NCBI GenBank assembly: GCA_947243855.1
Contig: CAMXIK010000009.1
Location: 1 to 64,000, forward strand
Reading direction: 5' to 3'
Length of the DNA: 64,000 nt
Source of the DNA: an uncultured Lachnospiraceae bacterium
GTDB taxonomy: Bacteria; Bacillota; Clostridia; Lachnospirales; Lachnospiraceae
The notes below the pieces were generated by a model. It worked only from the letters and a program-made list of their open reading frames with translations, was not told the DNA's origin and did not search any database. The translations under genes and the position numbers were made by a program. Each line of letters opens with the position of its first letter. Position 1 is the first letter of the stretch. Shown piece by piece: positions 8,736 through 18,012 of the stretch.

Positions 8736-8784
8736 AAAAGAAGTACCGCTCCAGGTTTGTGATTCAAGGTGCGGTACTTCTTTT
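8736..8784. terminator. Bidirectional terminator
   Basis: Perfect 14-base inverted repeat AAAAGAAGTACCGC (8736-8749) and GCGGTACTTCTTTT (8771-8784), with A/T runs giving a T-tract in both directions. Serves the reductase gene and the convergent FlxA-like gene. Confidence 0.85.
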
Positions 8785-8804
8785 TATGATATAAGCGATG
8801 AACT

Positions 8805-9587
8805 TTACAGCCTCACATCTACAGAATGATAAACAAATCCGTTTTCTTCCCCTGTAATCTCTTCTACAGGAGCATCGGAAGCGGCGTTCGTCTGGGTTGT
8901 GGTTTTATCCAGTTCGGATGTCGTTTTGGATTCTTCTTCCTTATTGTCTGCTTTCTTTTCGGTTGTCTTTTCATTCTTTGCGGCGTTTTCTAAGGTTTCA
9001 CCTGCTCGATTCAGCGCTTCCATCTGGGAGGCTGTCGCCTGATCGGCGGCTTCTTTTGTTTTGGCAAGCTCCGCCTCTTTAAGCTCCATATTACTGCTGC
9101 CGCCTCGACCGCTGTCCAGTTTTATCTCAGCTTCCAGTACGCCTGCTCTGCCTTTCATTTTCTTTGCCGTGCTGCCGTTGGCGTTAGCCTGTTTGACGGA
9201 GACGTCTGCGGAAATCATGGCCTCCATACTGCCAGCGGACATGCCTGCTTTTTGGCTGGCATTTTGTTTTTCCTGTGGTTTTGTGCCCATGAGATCATCG
9301 AAGGAAGACTCCTCCCTTTTCTTCTCCCGCTCCTCTTTCCTTGCCTCGATCTGGTGCTGGCGGAGTTGAATTTCTAATTGGCTGATCTGTTTTTGGATTT
9401 CCTGCCGCTTTTTCATCTTGGCATCCGTCGGCATATCCTGATTGGCGGACACTTCTTTTAACTGCTGCTGTAATCTTTCGATCTGCTGCTGTAAATTTTT
9501 GCTTTCCGCATCCATCTGTCCGCCGCCTACGCCTGTACCCGCTGAACCGGGCTGTATTCCAGCGGCGTTTACATTGTTTACGTTCAT
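8805..9587 (-). CDS. FlxA-like coiled-coil protein
   Basis: 260-residue protein, very rich in Gln, Glu, Lys and Ala with no signal peptide or membrane segment. Residues 25-90 form a heptad-rich coiled coil (NLQQQIERLQQQLKEV, IQKQISQLEIQLRQHQ) that matches the FlxA-like family. The remainder is low-complexity Ala/Lys/Glu sequence ending in TGEENGFVYHSVDVRL. FlxA was first noted as a flagellar-regulon gene in E. coli, but no flagellar genes are visible here. A good AGGAGG site precedes the start. It lies 139 bases behind the kinase gene, so co-transcription is possible. Function unknown. Confidence 0.75.
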   Translation of the reverse strand: MNVNNVNAAGIQPGSAGTGVGGGQMDAESKNLQQQIERLQQQLKEVSANQDMPTDAKMKKRQEIQKQISQLEIQLRQHQIEARKEEREKKREESSFDDLMGTKPQEKQNASQKAGMSAGSMEAMISADVSVKQANANGSTAKKMKGRAGVLEAEIKLDSGRGGSSNMELKEAELAKTKEAADQATASQMEALNRAGETLENAAKNEKTTEKKADNKEEESKTTSELDKTTTQTNAASDAPVEEITGEENGFVYHSVDVRL

Positions 9588-9726
9588 GTATGTTTCCTCC
9601 TTTTTTCAGACTTGTTGTTTTGAGAGACGATTCCTTTTTTACAATCTCTGCTATATCTTTCGGCGGCTTTTTCTTTCCGGTGAAGCGAAATGTTGTGGAA
9701 GAACCTTTCTTGGTTGTGAGCGGAGT

Positions 9727-11136
9727 TTAGGCTTCGGGAATTTGCAGCATCACCCGCAGTACGCAGCGTTCTTCCCCTTCTTGAATTTCTTTGCCGATTT
9801 CCAGATCCCCCAGATATTTGCGGGCTGCATGGCGGATGGCGGACAGGCCAAAGCCGTGGCCCTCGTTTATTTTAGAGGTGCGGGGAAGGCCGCTTGCCGG
9901 ATCAATTTCCAGATTTCCGGTGAAGCTGTTGGACACTTCTATGATATACATATTTTTTCTGCGGCTGGAAAGAAGGGAGATATGCGCCGCTTTGTCAGAA
10001 AGGGGACGTTCCCGTTCAATCGCTTCGATGGCATTGGAGAGAGCGTTATTTAAAATAATGCTGATGTCAAAGGAATTCACAAATTCAGTGAGCGGATAAT
10101 GGAAATCACTGAAAAAGACAATGCCCTTTTCTTCCATCTCTTTTTTTCTGCTGGAAAGAATGACGTCCGTCACTGGATTTCCGCTGTTTACATCGAAGGA
10201 GCTTTTTGTAATTTCATCCTTGAGCTGATCCGCATATTTTTCCGCCTCGTTATATTCGCCTCTGTCGTAAAGCTGTTTTAAGGTTATGAGGTGGTTTCCC
10301 ATGTCATGACGCAGACTGCGCATATCCCGGTAAAGCTGTTCCATTTCATTGATATGGCTTTGCAGATCTGTCATTTGGGCATAAAAAATCTCCCGTTGTT
10401 TGTCTTCTTCCTGCTTTGTTTTCCATTGGTGGAATACGTAGGTAGTTACCAAAATTACCGCAAAAGAAAGTAAAGTAAAAAGCGATAGAATATAATCATG
10501 GCTTTCGTAGAGTTCATAAACGCTTTTTCCAACGTCCCGCTGATAAATATAGTCATAATAGCGGATTACACCGTAGGAAACCATACCCAAAAGGGAAGGT
10601 ACGGAAAGCAACAGAAATTCTCTGCTGTCCATATGCTCGCGTTTGCGCCCGTAGGACCATAAAATACATTTGACAGCGTTGAACAGAAGAAAAAAGGCGA
10701 AAATATTGTAGAATAAGATTGTGACAACAATATAATAGAAAAACCAGTATACAGTATCTTTCGGTGCAAAAAACCGATAAGCGAAGGCGTCTATTTCGTT
10801 ATTAAGATAAACAATCATACGGAAAGCCTGCCAACGCAGACAAAAGAAAGTGACGGTGACAAAAAGCTTTTGTAAAAAAAATGTTCTGTCAATCAGGCTC
10901 ATTGCAACGAATACCATGAGAGCGCCTATGAGATAGGCCAGCATGTTATTAACGTACCAAGGAATAAAATTAAGCACAAGCATAGCCGCCGCATATGCGC
11001 CGCCTGTCACCCATGCTTTTTTTCTGTGATCCAGAAAAGGTCTTGTCAAGAGGACACAGCAGTAAGCGGAGATCAAAATACCACAGGTACAATCGATGTT
11101 ATTTAATATCCAATAATACAATTCTAAATGATCCAT
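9727..11136 (-). CDS. GHKL-domain sensor histidine kinase (AgrC/NatK-like)
   Basis: 469-residue membrane kinase. About six hydrophobic segments fill residues 10-220. The dimerisation box with phospho-acceptor His is in MRSLRHDMGNHLITLKQL, followed by an N-box (NALSNAIEAIERE) and G-box (GHGFGLSAIRHAARKYLG) of the GHKL ATPase fold. AgrC-like kinases pair with LytTR regulators; the regulator gene lies 13 bases upstream. Start chosen at 11136 because GGGAG lies six bases upstream. The ligand is unknown; many relatives sense peptides. No AgrB/AgrD genes are visible beside it. Confidence 0.88.
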   Translation of the reverse strand: MDHLELYYWILNNIDCTCGILISAYCCVLLTRPFLDHRKKAWVTGGAYAAAMLVLNFIPWYVNNMLAYLIGALMVFVAMSLIDRTFFLQKLFVTVTFFCLRWQAFRMIVYLNNEIDAFAYRFFAPKDTVYWFFYYIVVTILFYNIFAFFLLFNAVKCILWSYGRKREHMDSREFLLLSVPSLLGMVSYGVIRYYDYIYQRDVGKSVYELYESHDYILSLFTLLSFAVILVTTYVFHQWKTKQEEDKQREIFYAQMTDLQSHINEMEQLYRDMRSLRHDMGNHLITLKQLYDRGEYNEAEKYADQLKDEITKSSFDVNSGNPVTDVILSSRKKEMEEKGIVFFSDFHYPLTEFVNSFDISIILNNALSNAIEAIERERPLSDKAAHISLLSSRRKNMYIIEVSNSFTGNLEIDPASGLPRTSKINEGHGFGLSAIRHAARKYLGDLEIGKEIQEGEERCVLRVMLQIPEA

Positions 11137-11149
11137 TTTTTTCTCCCTG

Positions 11150-11935
11150 TCAGAGTGGTTTCCTGTGATCGGTATTTTTTTGATGGTTGATAAACTGCAT
11201 ATATTGCCGCACAAATTCGGGAAATTGTTTCTTTGACAAGAGCGCTGTTCCCTGCTCCAGCCAGATGGTGGTGGCGTTATATTTTTCTATATAGTTCAGA
11301 TTTACAAGATAGGCGCGGTGGGTGCGGTAAAAATCCGCCCCGGCCTGTTCGGAGAGATCCGTCAGTTTGCCGTAATATTCGATATCGCCGTTTACTGTGT
11401 GGAGCATGACTTTGCGGTTAAAAACCTCCGCGTAAATTATGTCTTGGAGAAACACTCTTGTAGACAAGCCGCCCCGCTTTACAAGAAGCATGGGCTCTTC
11501 GTGGTGCGGTTTTTTATCTTCATTTGAGCGAGGCTTTTCTGTTTTTGCCCTGTCTTGCAGCTGCTGCAGAGCCCGCTCCAAAATTTCCCGCAGTTTTTTA
11601 TCTTCGAACGGCTTTACCAGATAGTGAAAGGCTTCCACATCGAAGGCTTCGTAGACATATTCGGGCATTGCCGTTACAAAAATAAGCGTCGTTTTCCAGC
11701 CTAATCTGCGCAGCTTTCGTGCAGTTTCCATCCCATTTTTTCCGGACATCTGAATATCCAGAAAAAGAAGCTCCGGTATGTTTGTTGTCTCAGATTCAAG
11801 CAGTTCTTCCCCTGAACTATAATAGAAAATCTGGCACGAAATGCCCTGATCTGTACAGAAGCTTTTGATCTTACGGCCTAACATTTGTTGTATGGATTTT
11901 TCATCGTCACATATCGCGATTTTTATGGTTTTCAT
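11150..11935 (-). CDS. LytTR-family response regulator
   Basis: 261-residue protein. The receiver domain (residues 1-120) has the acidic pair in CDDEKS, the phospho-acceptor Asp in ELLFLDIQMSGKNG and the conserved Lys in YLVKPF. A short linker leads to a LytTR DNA-binding domain (about residues 155-255) with FYRTHRAYLVNLNYIEKY. Start set at 11935 (MKTIKIAICDDE). It precedes the kinase gene in an operon. Two direct repeats 21 bases apart at 12046-12078 lie just upstream of the gene, matching the usual geometry of LytTR sites, so autoregulation and control of the divergent gene are likely. Confidence 0.88.
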   Translation of the reverse strand: MKTIKIAICDDEKSIQQMLGRKIKSFCTDQGISCQIFYYSSGEELLESETTNIPELLFLDIQMSGKNGMETARKLRRLGWKTTLIFVTAMPEYVYEAFDVEAFHYLVKPFEDKKLREILERALQQLQDRAKTEKPRSNEDKKPHHEEPMLLVKRGGLSTRVFLQDIIYAEVFNRKVMLHTVNGDIEYYGKLTDLSEQAGADFYRTHRAYLVNLNYIEKYNATTIWLEQGTALLSKKQFPEFVRQYMQFINHQKNTDHRKPL

Positions 11936-12045
11936 TTTTATGGCCTTTTGCAATTCTTTTCCCCTTTTGGGGTATTTTTTATTATGTTAAATTTAGCATA
12001 CAGTATCCTATTTCGCAATGAACGGGAATGTTTTATCATATGACA

Positions 12046-12078
12046 TTGTTGTAAAAGCCCCTTTTTTTGTTGTAAAAG
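12046..12078. promoter_or_regulatory. Candidate LytTR operator (direct repeats)
   Basis: TTGTTGTAAAAG occurs at 12046-12057 and again at 12067-12078, exactly 21 bases apart. LytTR proteins bind paired 9-base direct repeats with 12-13 bases between them, i.e. two helical turns. The pair sits between the LytTR regulator gene and a divergent gene. Confidence 0.6.
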
Positions 12079-12094
12079 AACTAGAAAATCCACG

Positions 12095-12123
12095 TTGGTA
12101 TTTTGGAAAAGATATGTTACACT
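12095..12123 (+). promoter_or_regulatory. Extended -10 promoter
   Basis: TTGGTA (12095-12100), 17 bases, TACACT (12118-12123) preceded by TG one base upstream. Initiation would fall near 12130, at or beside the second in-frame ATG of the next gene. Confidence 0.45.
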
Positions 12124-12471
12124 GAAAACATGGAAGACGGAAAAGTAATCTTAAAAAAAATTATTATTGCAGATACGGAAGAACCAAAAATAACGCCGCA
12201 GGAGGAATCTGCCGCCCCGGCTCTTTCAGAAGATATCAAGATGCTGGTAACCAGTATGATTCACAAGGGGGAGGAGTCCTTTACGAGGGTTTCTTTTCTG
12301 CGCGGCAGCGACTGGGCGGAAGGGATTGTACCGGGCGGCCGGATTGAGAAGTCGGAGGGTTTCAATGAGGAGGAGATTGGGAAGTTAGAAGCTTATCTTA
12401 CGGGCGAAGAAGAAATGATTTTGCAGCAGGCCAAAGGGATTAATCCGATCAGGAACTTATTTGAACTGTAG
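12103..12471 (+). CDS. Hypothetical soluble protein
   Basis: Up to 122 residues, acidic, no signal peptide or membrane segment; I do not recognise a family. It ends in an EEEMILQQAKGINPIRNLFEL tail. Two starts are possible: 12103, with a GGAAAAG ribosome-site-like stretch, or 12130, which coincides with the expected start point of the extended -10 promoter and would make a leaderless message of 113 codons. It lies next to a likely LytTR operator and nine bases before the MgtC-like gene, so it is probably a target of the neighbouring two-component system. Confidence 0.6.
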   Translation: MEKICYTENMEDGKVILKKIIIADTEEPKITPQEESAAPALSEDIKMLVTSMIHKGEESFTRVSFLRGSDWAEGIVPGGRIEKSEGFNEEEIGKLEAYLTGEEEMILQQAKGINPIRNLFEL

Positions 12472-12480
12472 GAGGTACGG

Positions 12481-13164
12481 ATGATATTCGGGGATTTTTC
12501 GGAATGGACAGCACAGAATTTGATGATACGCGTGATTGTGGCTGTGGTGCTTGGAGGTATTATCGGACTGGACCGGGGAATGAAACACCGCGGAGCAGGC
12601 ACCAAAACGATTACGGTGGTCTGTCTGGCCTCCACTTTGGTGATGCTGACAGAGCAGTATATTCAGGTCAATTTTCCGGGGCTTGCCAATATGAACCGGC
12701 TGGCGGCGCAGGTGATCAGCGGCGTCGGCTTCCTCGGCGTGGGTACGATTATCATATCGAATCACCGGGTAAAGGGTCTGACAACAGCCGCTACCCTTTG
12801 GGCAAGCGCCAGTATTGGATTGGCGGTGGGGATTGGCTTTATCGACGGCGGCGTGCTGATTACGCTGGTCATGTTGGTTTTTCTTCATGTACTTCCTTTT
12901 GTGGAAAGTTTTGTCACCAGAAAGTCTCATTATTGCAATGTGATCATTGATATGGAAGAGAGCCGTCACCTCCAAACGGTTATTCAGGATCTTCGGACGG
13001 CGGATATTGAAATTGACTCTATGGAGATCAATTCTCCCCGCACTGCGGGAGATAATGCTACGGCTCATCTTGTACTGCATACGAAAAAAGCCATGGAACA
13101 TATGGAGATTTATGAGATTATTACAAAGTCGGACAAGGTGGTATCTGTGGATTTTCTTGGTTAA
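12481..13164 (+). CDS. MgtC/SapB family membrane protein
   Basis: 227-residue protein with four to five N-terminal membrane segments and a C-terminal cytosolic domain (about residues 150-227). The family features [10 protein letters not shown] and [18 protein letters not shown] are clear. MgtC proteins modulate ATP synthase, Mg2+ homeostasis or survival at low Mg2+ in pathogens; in commensals the role is unclear. Strong AGGAGG site; nine bases behind the hypothetical gene, so probably the same transcript. Confidence 0.88.
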   Translation: MIFGDFSEWTAQNLMIRVIVAVVLGGIIGLDRGMKHRGAGTKTITVVCLASTLVMLTEQYIQVNFPGLANMNRLAAQVISGVGFLGVGTIIISNHRVKGLTTAATLWASASIGLAVGIGFIDGGVLITLVMLVFLHVLPFVESFVTRKSHYCNVIIDMEESRHLQTVIQDLRTADIEIDSMEINSPRTAGDNATAHLVLHTKKAMEHMEIYEIITKSDKVVSVDFLG

Positions 13165-13199
13165 AAAAATTGACAACTGGAAGAAAAGAGGATTTGTGT

Positions 13200-13952
13200 A
13201 TGAAATTGATATCTTGGAATGTAAACGGTTTGAGAGCTTGCGCCAGCAAGGGCTTCTTGGATTTTTTCAAAGAGGCGGACGCAGATATTTTTTGCCTGCA
13301 GGAGACGAAGCTGCAGGAAGGACAGATTGATTTGGAGCTTTCTGGCTATTATCAATATTGGAATTATGCGGAAAAAAAGGGATATTCGGGGACGGCGGTT
13401 TTTGCGAAGGAAGAGCCGTTACAGGTTACCTATGGCATTGGTATAGAGGAACACGACCACGAGGGGCGTGTGATTACACTGGAATATCCAGATTTCTATT
13501 TTATTACCGTATACACGCCCAATTCCCAAAATGAGCTTGCAAGACTGCCTTACCGTATGAAATGGGAGGATGACTTTCTGGCTTATCTGAAAAAGCTGGA
13601 AGAGAAAAAGCCGGTAATTTTCTGTGGGGATTTGAATGTAGCCCATCAGGAAATTGACCTGAAAAATCCAAAGTCTAATCATAAAAACGCTGGGTTCACA
13701 GACGAGGAGAGAGGAAAATTTACGGCCTTGATGCAGGCAGGGTTTATCGATACCTTCCGCTATTTTTACCCTGATGTAAAAGACGTTTATTCTTGGTGGT
13801 CTTACCGTTTTAAGGCGCGGGAAAAAAACGCGGGATGGCGTATCGATTATTTTGTCGTCTCCGAAGCGTTGAAAGAGCGGTTGGAGGACGCTATGATTTA
13901 TCATGAGGTGATGGGATCAGATCACTGTCCCGTGGGGCTTAAGCTACGCTGA
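13200..13952 (+). CDS. xth: Exodeoxyribonuclease III
   Basis: 250-residue EEP-fold nuclease of full length for the family. The motifs are in order: [11 protein letters not shown] (catalytic Asn), FCLQETKLQ (metal-binding Glu), [14 protein letters not shown] (Asp/Asn), and a C-terminal SDHCPVGL with the catalytic His. It cuts DNA 5' to abasic sites in base excision repair. Start at 13200 preceded by AGAGGA. Its 3' end overlaps the convergent SGNH-like gene by 31 bases. The name exoA is equally used in Firmicutes. Confidence 0.95.
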   Translation: MKLISWNVNGLRACASKGFLDFFKEADADIFCLQETKLQEGQIDLELSGYYQYWNYAEKKGYSGTAVFAKEEPLQVTYGIGIEEHDHEGRVITLEYPDFYFITVYTPNSQNELARLPYRMKWEDDFLAYLKKLEEKKPVIFCGDLNVAHQEIDLKNPKSNHKNAGFTDEERGKFTALMQAGFIDTFRYFYPDVKDVYSWWSYRFKAREKNAGWRIDYFVVSEALKERLEDAMIYHEVMGSDHCPVGLKLR

Positions 13953-14989
13953 ATTTCCGTTTCTACAATTTTCCGCGATAGGGCGCGCATACCTTCAAGG
14001 CGCTCTTCATAGTTGTCTTCGGTAAGGCGCTCTTCTCCTTTGGCCAGTTTATCGTAGATCCAGTAATTGATATCTTTTGAGAAGTGAATCATGTCCATGT
14101 AAAGGTCTAAATTGGTAATGATTTCTTCCGCATCCTGATAAAAATATATTTCTGCGTTATCGTAGGCAAGCAGCGCTTTCACTGCTTGTTTTTCATTGTA
14201 GATTACAGCGTCCCGTTCCCCGGTCCGGTAGGCGTTATCCCACCAGAGCATGGAATAGGGGGAGAAAAAGAATTTGAAGGTGGTTTCCGGATGCTCTTCA
14301 ACCATGGAAGTGAGAAGGGCGATATTTTTTGCAAGAGCTTCCTCGTTTGCGGTTTCCGGCTGCATGTCTGAGATCGTGGGTTTTCTCGCATACATGCCAA
14401 TAGCGAGATCGGCGCCGAAATATTTCCACTGCGCCCAGTTGTAGGAATCGCCTTCGTCGTAATCGCCGATAAAGGAAAAAGCCAGCATATAGGGCAGTTT
14501 TTCCATCAGCACGTCTTTGTTCAGCGTATATTGATAATCGTTGAAATGATTTTTATCGTAAAGATACATGGGACAGCCCGTGGAAACATAGGTAGGCTCG
14601 TCGCTGGCGGTGAGGGAGGAAGGGTCTATGTTATAAAAAACATAGGACAGCTCGTGTTCCTCGCAGGCGATATCCAACAGCACTTTCAGATCCGCAGTTG
14701 CGCCGTAGGAACGGATGGCCTTAATGGTTTGACAGTCGAATCCCTGATCGAACCAATGATTGTTATAATTTTCGCAGACCGAAGAACCGACAATCAGCGC
14801 GTCGTAATCGAAGTTTCGAAGCGTCCCTACGCATTGGTATTCCTTGTCTGTCAGTACCGCTTTTAGACCGGGCAGGGGTTTGTGGTACTGGTAAAAAGGG
14901 TCGAAAAGAACCACCGCGCCGATGACCGCCGCGAGGAGTAGGAGTGTCCGTATGAAAAAAGATTTGATAAAATTTTTTTCAGTCATCAT
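13922..14989 (-). CDS. SGNH/DltD-like partner of the MBOAT acyltransferase
   Basis: 355-residue protein with one N-terminal membrane anchor (residues 10-30) and an extracytoplasmic domain. The element [12 protein letters not shown] near residue 65 resembles block I (GxS) of SGNH hydrolase-like proteins, and MDMIHFSKD near residue 305 could supply the Asp/His pair. Such proteins commonly accompany MBOAT transferases (DltD with DltB, AlgX/AlgJ with AlgI) and complete acyl transfer to a surface polymer. The gene follows the MBOAT gene by nine bases with its AGGAG site overlapping the upstream stop region. Acceptor polymer unknown. Confidence 0.7.
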   Translation of the reverse strand: MMTEKNFIKSFFIRTLLLLAAVIGAVVLFDPFYQYHKPLPGLKAVLTDKEYQCVGTLRNFDYDALIVGSSVCENYNNHWFDQGFDCQTIKAIRSYGATADLKVLLDIACEEHELSYVFYNIDPSSLTASDEPTYVSTGCPMYLYDKNHFNDYQYTLNKDVLMEKLPYMLAFSFIGDYDEGDSYNWAQWKYFGADLAIGMYARKPTISDMQPETANEEALAKNIALLTSMVEEHPETTFKFFFSPYSMLWWDNAYRTGERDAVIYNEKQAVKALLAYDNAEIYFYQDAEEIITNLDLYMDMIHFSKDINYWIYDKLAKGEERLTEDNYEERLEGMRALSRKIVETEIQRSLSPTGQ

Positions 14990-14998
14990 GTTTTTCTC

Positions 14999-16540
14999 CT
15001 AAAAGTTAAAGTAAAGAAACGTGCTCACCTGCGACAAGGAAATCACACACCATACAAATAAAATACAAATGCCCCAGCATCTTCCCGACGTCAATTCGTT
15101 GTGGGTTGCACGCTCATAAGCATTTTTGTGAAAGATCAGGTAGAAGGCTAAAACAAAGAGCGCCAGCATAACAAGCAGATATAAATAAGTAACCGCACCC
15201 GGCGCCGCCAGCTCTAAAGCCTGCTTGAACACGTATATTTCCGAAAGATCTAACTGCGCGGCGATCTCGAAAAGTTTGCCGCTAAAATTTATGGACAGGA
15301 GGTTTTTAAAGAGCTGTCCTGCCGCCAGCATGCTTCCGCTTCTGAAAAAGAAGAGGGAAAGATTAAACAGGGTAAAGGTAAAAAACCAGCCAAGAGGCGC
15401 GGGGATATGAAAACGGGAAGGACGTTTTTCTTCTCTGCCACGGATACCCACAAGCCCCAGATTGTCAAAAACCACCAGAAACCCCTGCATTGCCCCCCAT
15501 GCCACATAAGTCCAAGCCGCGCCGTGCCAGAGACCGCTTAAGAGAAAGACGATAAACGTATTCAAAAGCATACGGGCTTTTCCCTTTCGGCTGCCGCCCA
15601 GAGGAATATACACGTAGGTAATAAAAAACCGGGACAGGGTGATGTGCCAGCGCTGCCAAAATTCCTTGATACTACAGGAGCGATAGGGCGAGTCAAAATT
15701 TAACGGCAGTTCCACATGGAACATTCTGCCGAGGCCGATCGCCATATCAGAATAGCCGCTGAAATCAAAATACAGCTCAAAGCTATAAGCGAGAATGACA
15801 AATATGGTTGAGACAGCGTCCAAAGAAAAGGTCTGCGCAAAGCCGTAGTTTGCCATCAGGCCGAAGGTGTCCGCCAACAGTACCTTTTTGGCGAGACCCA
15901 AGACAAAGAGATAAATCCCTCTGGCAAAAGAGGCGCTGTCAAAACGCCGTCTTGCAGGGTCTTCAAACTGGGGAATAATTTCTTTGTATAACACGATAGG
16001 CCCGGCGATCAACTGGGGGAAAAAGGTCACAAAAGTCAGGTAATTAACGAAGTCATAGTGTTCGCACCTGCCGAGCGCCCGATCGATGATAAAAGACAAC
16101 TGCTGAAAGGTAAAAAAGCTGATTCCAAGCGGCAGCAGGATGTGTTTTAGGTTAAAGTCGGCGTGAAAGGCCAAATTGATATTTTCAATGAAGAAATCGT
16201 AATACTTGAAATAAAACAAAATACCCAGATTCAGAAAGATTCCGGCTAACAGCCCCGCACGGTTGATCGGCGGCAGGGGCTTTTTTTGTCCGTTTGTGTC
16301 TGCGGCGGACTGCGGGACAGCGGGGATTTTTGAGAGCAGAAAACTCAACAGATAGTTCAACCCGATACTGCATAAAATAATGGCCAGATAACGGACATTG
16401 AAATAGGCGTAAAACCACAGGGACATAGCGGACAAGAAAAGGCTTGCCAGTTGATAACGTCCCAGCTTATTGAGTCCATACCACCCAATCAATGCGACGG
16501 GCAGAAAAATGAAAATAAAGATATAGGAATTAAATAACAT
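14999..16540 (-). CDS. MBOAT family O-acyltransferase
   Basis: 513-residue polytopic protein starting MLFNSYIFIFIFLP, a start typical of the AlgI/DltB-like branch. Conserved elements include LLPLGISFFTFQQLSFIID, FPQLIAGPIV, DFSGYSDMAIGLGRM and FWQRWHITLSRF, with the likely catalytic His in LLSGLWHGAAWTY. It moves an acyl group across the membrane for transfer to an exported glycan. Start 16540 is set by family comparison; the ribosome site (GAGAGG) is rather far. First gene of a two-gene operon with the SGNH-like gene. Confidence 0.92.
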   Translation of the reverse strand: MLFNSYIFIFIFLPVALIGWYGLNKLGRYQLASLFLSAMSLWFYAYFNVRYLAIILCSIGLNYLLSFLLSKIPAVPQSAADTNGQKKPLPPINRAGLLAGIFLNLGILFYFKYYDFFIENINLAFHADFNLKHILLPLGISFFTFQQLSFIIDRALGRCEHYDFVNYLTFVTFFPQLIAGPIVLYKEIIPQFEDPARRRFDSASFARGIYLFVLGLAKKVLLADTFGLMANYGFAQTFSLDAVSTIFVILAYSFELYFDFSGYSDMAIGLGRMFHVELPLNFDSPYRSCSIKEFWQRWHITLSRFFITYVYIPLGGSRKGKARMLLNTFIVFLLSGLWHGAAWTYVAWGAMQGFLVVFDNLGLVGIRGREEKRPSRFHIPAPLGWFFTFTLFNLSLFFFRSGSMLAAGQLFKNLLSINFSGKLFEIAAQLDLSEIYVFKQALELAAPGAVTYLYLLVMLALFVLAFYLIFHKNAYERATHNELTSGRCWGICILFVWCVISLSQVSTFLYFNF

Positions 16541-16704
16541 ATAGCGACGAAATTCCTCTCTGAAAATACATAATTTTGTAAGTGCAGGTAAAAATAATGG
16601 TGAAAGCAAAATGGTTCCTGTTTCTGCTATAGTATAGCAAATCCGACGAAGGCTTACAAGTCAGGGTGCGGCTTATGCTGCGGAAAAGGAGAACGGAGGG
16701 GTAG

Positions 16705-17349
16705 ATGAAAAATAGTATATGTAAAATGATGAGTATCATGATGATCTGCAGTCTTTTTCTTTTATCTGGCTGCGGGGATAAAAGTATGCCGGAGGAAGAT
16801 CTGGTGGACAGGCGGAGCGCCGGAGTGCAGAGTATAGAGGATGTAGAAGCCGGGAATTTTCCGCTTTTCTGGGAAAATGCGGAGTGGGGAGAACGGCGGT
16901 TTTATACATTGTTGGAGCTTGAGAAGGAAGTGAAGGATCTTCTTGGGGATAATTATTGGCCGGAAGTCAATCTGTCGAAGGCGGAATTAGAAAAATTGAC
17001 AGGGATCACCGAGGATATGTACGTAGATTTTCTGGCAGAGAGACAGGCTCTCGACGTGCACATAGATACCTTGATTATTATTCATGCGAAAGAGGATTAT
17101 GTGGGGACTATCGAGGAGGCTATTGAGACGTATCGGAGCGCTTTGATCGAGCAGAATAAAAATTACCCGCAAAATCTAAGCAAGGCGCGCGCTTCCCGTA
17201 TCGAGACGATTGACGATTATATTTGCTTTGTTTTATTAGGGGCTGATACGACTCCCTTGGCGGACCGGGGCAGCGAGGCGGTGATGGAGCATTGTTTGGA
17301 GGAAAACGAGAAGGCGCTGTATGTGCTGGAACAGGCGATTTTGCAGTAA
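16705..17349 (+). CDS. DUF4358 lipoprotein
   Basis: 214 residues with a lipoprotein signal: hydrophobic stretch then lipobox LLSGC with Cys near residue 23. The mature part matches DUF4358, with the elements ITEDMYVDFLAE, DTLIIIHAKEDYVGTIEEAI and a final DDYICFVLLGAD. These proteins are frequent in Lachnospiraceae and their role is unknown. A GGAGG site precedes the ATG. Stand-alone gene closed by a terminator at 17360-17417. Confidence 0.85.
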   Translation: MKNSICKMMSIMMICSLFLLSGCGDKSMPEEDLVDRRSAGVQSIEDVEAGNFPLFWENAEWGERRFYTLLELEKEVKDLLGDNYWPEVNLSKAELEKLTGITEDMYVDFLAERQALDVHIDTLIIIHAKEDYVGTIEEAIETYRSALIEQNKNYPQNLSKARASRIETIDDYICFVLLGADTTPLADRGSEAVMEHCLEENEKALYVLEQAILQ

Positions 17350-17360
17350 ATAGGGGAAGA

Positions 17361-17417
17361 CCCGATAGAGCGGGAAGCCTCCTGTTTGCGTTTTTGCGCC
17401 TGTCGGGTTCTTTTTTA
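17361..17417 (+). terminator. Probable terminator after the DUF4358 gene
   Basis: CCCGA (17361-17365) pairs with TCGGG (17403-17407), with extra pairing possible inside, followed by a run of T at 17411-17416. Confidence 0.5.
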
Positions 17418-17461
17418 TTCCTTCCGAATGCATTATAATGTATTTACGAAAGGAGTCTTCC

Positions 17462-17962
17462 ATGAACACGAATTTGACAGCAAAGTATTTACAGTTTCTT
17501 CGTAAAAGCCACAATTACACACAGGAGGAATTAGCGCAGAAATTGGATATTTCAAGACAGGCGGTTTCAAAATGGGAAACCGGTGTAACAGTTCCAGATT
17601 TGGAAGTTTTGCTTAAAATATCTAAGCTCTATCATATTACTATAAACGATATATTGGAACCCAAAATTCAACCGCAGAGAATTACGGACTTTGAACAGAT
17701 TTCTACCATTTCCGAAAATGAATTGAAAGAAATTTTAGGGCAGTTTGACAGGGATTCACTGGTCACAGCTTTAATGGGGGCATCGCCCGATGCGAATCAA
17801 CTTTGTGAAAAACTGTTTCCGGATATTGATTTTGAAAAGACGAGAAATAAAATTGGCAGGGTTAGGGTGGAGACGGTGGAAAAGATGCAGGAACAGATTA
17901 TTGCGCTGATTAATTTGCAGGAGATTGACGGGGGTTTATACATAAAAACGGTGGGGATTTAA
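17462..17962 (+). CDS. XRE-family transcriptional regulator
   Basis: 166-residue protein: N-terminal Cro/CI helix-turn-helix (residues 5-60, with TQEELAQKLDISRQAVSKWE) and a soluble C-terminal region with no membrane segment that I do not recognise. The start at 17462 has AAAGGAG upstream and a TATAAT box at 17434-17439. It precedes the GH125 gene by about 50 bases and may control it. Confidence 0.82.
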   Translation: MNTNLTAKYLQFLRKSHNYTQEELAQKLDISRQAVSKWETGVTVPDLEVLLKISKLYHITINDILEPKIQPQRITDFEQISTISENELKEILGQFDRDSLVTALMGASPDANQLCEKLFPDIDFEKTRNKIGRVRVETVEKMQEQIIALINLQEIDGGLYIKTVGI

Positions 17963-18012
17963 CTTGTGAAATGAGGAATGAAAAATTTTTTGGAAATAAT
18001 TGGGGCATAAAC

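Noticed and set aside
9640-9700. GCCGAAAG resembling a flagellar sigma-28 -10 element before the FlxA-like gene (minus strand)
   Set aside because: No TAAA-type -35 at the required distance and no flagellar genes nearby.
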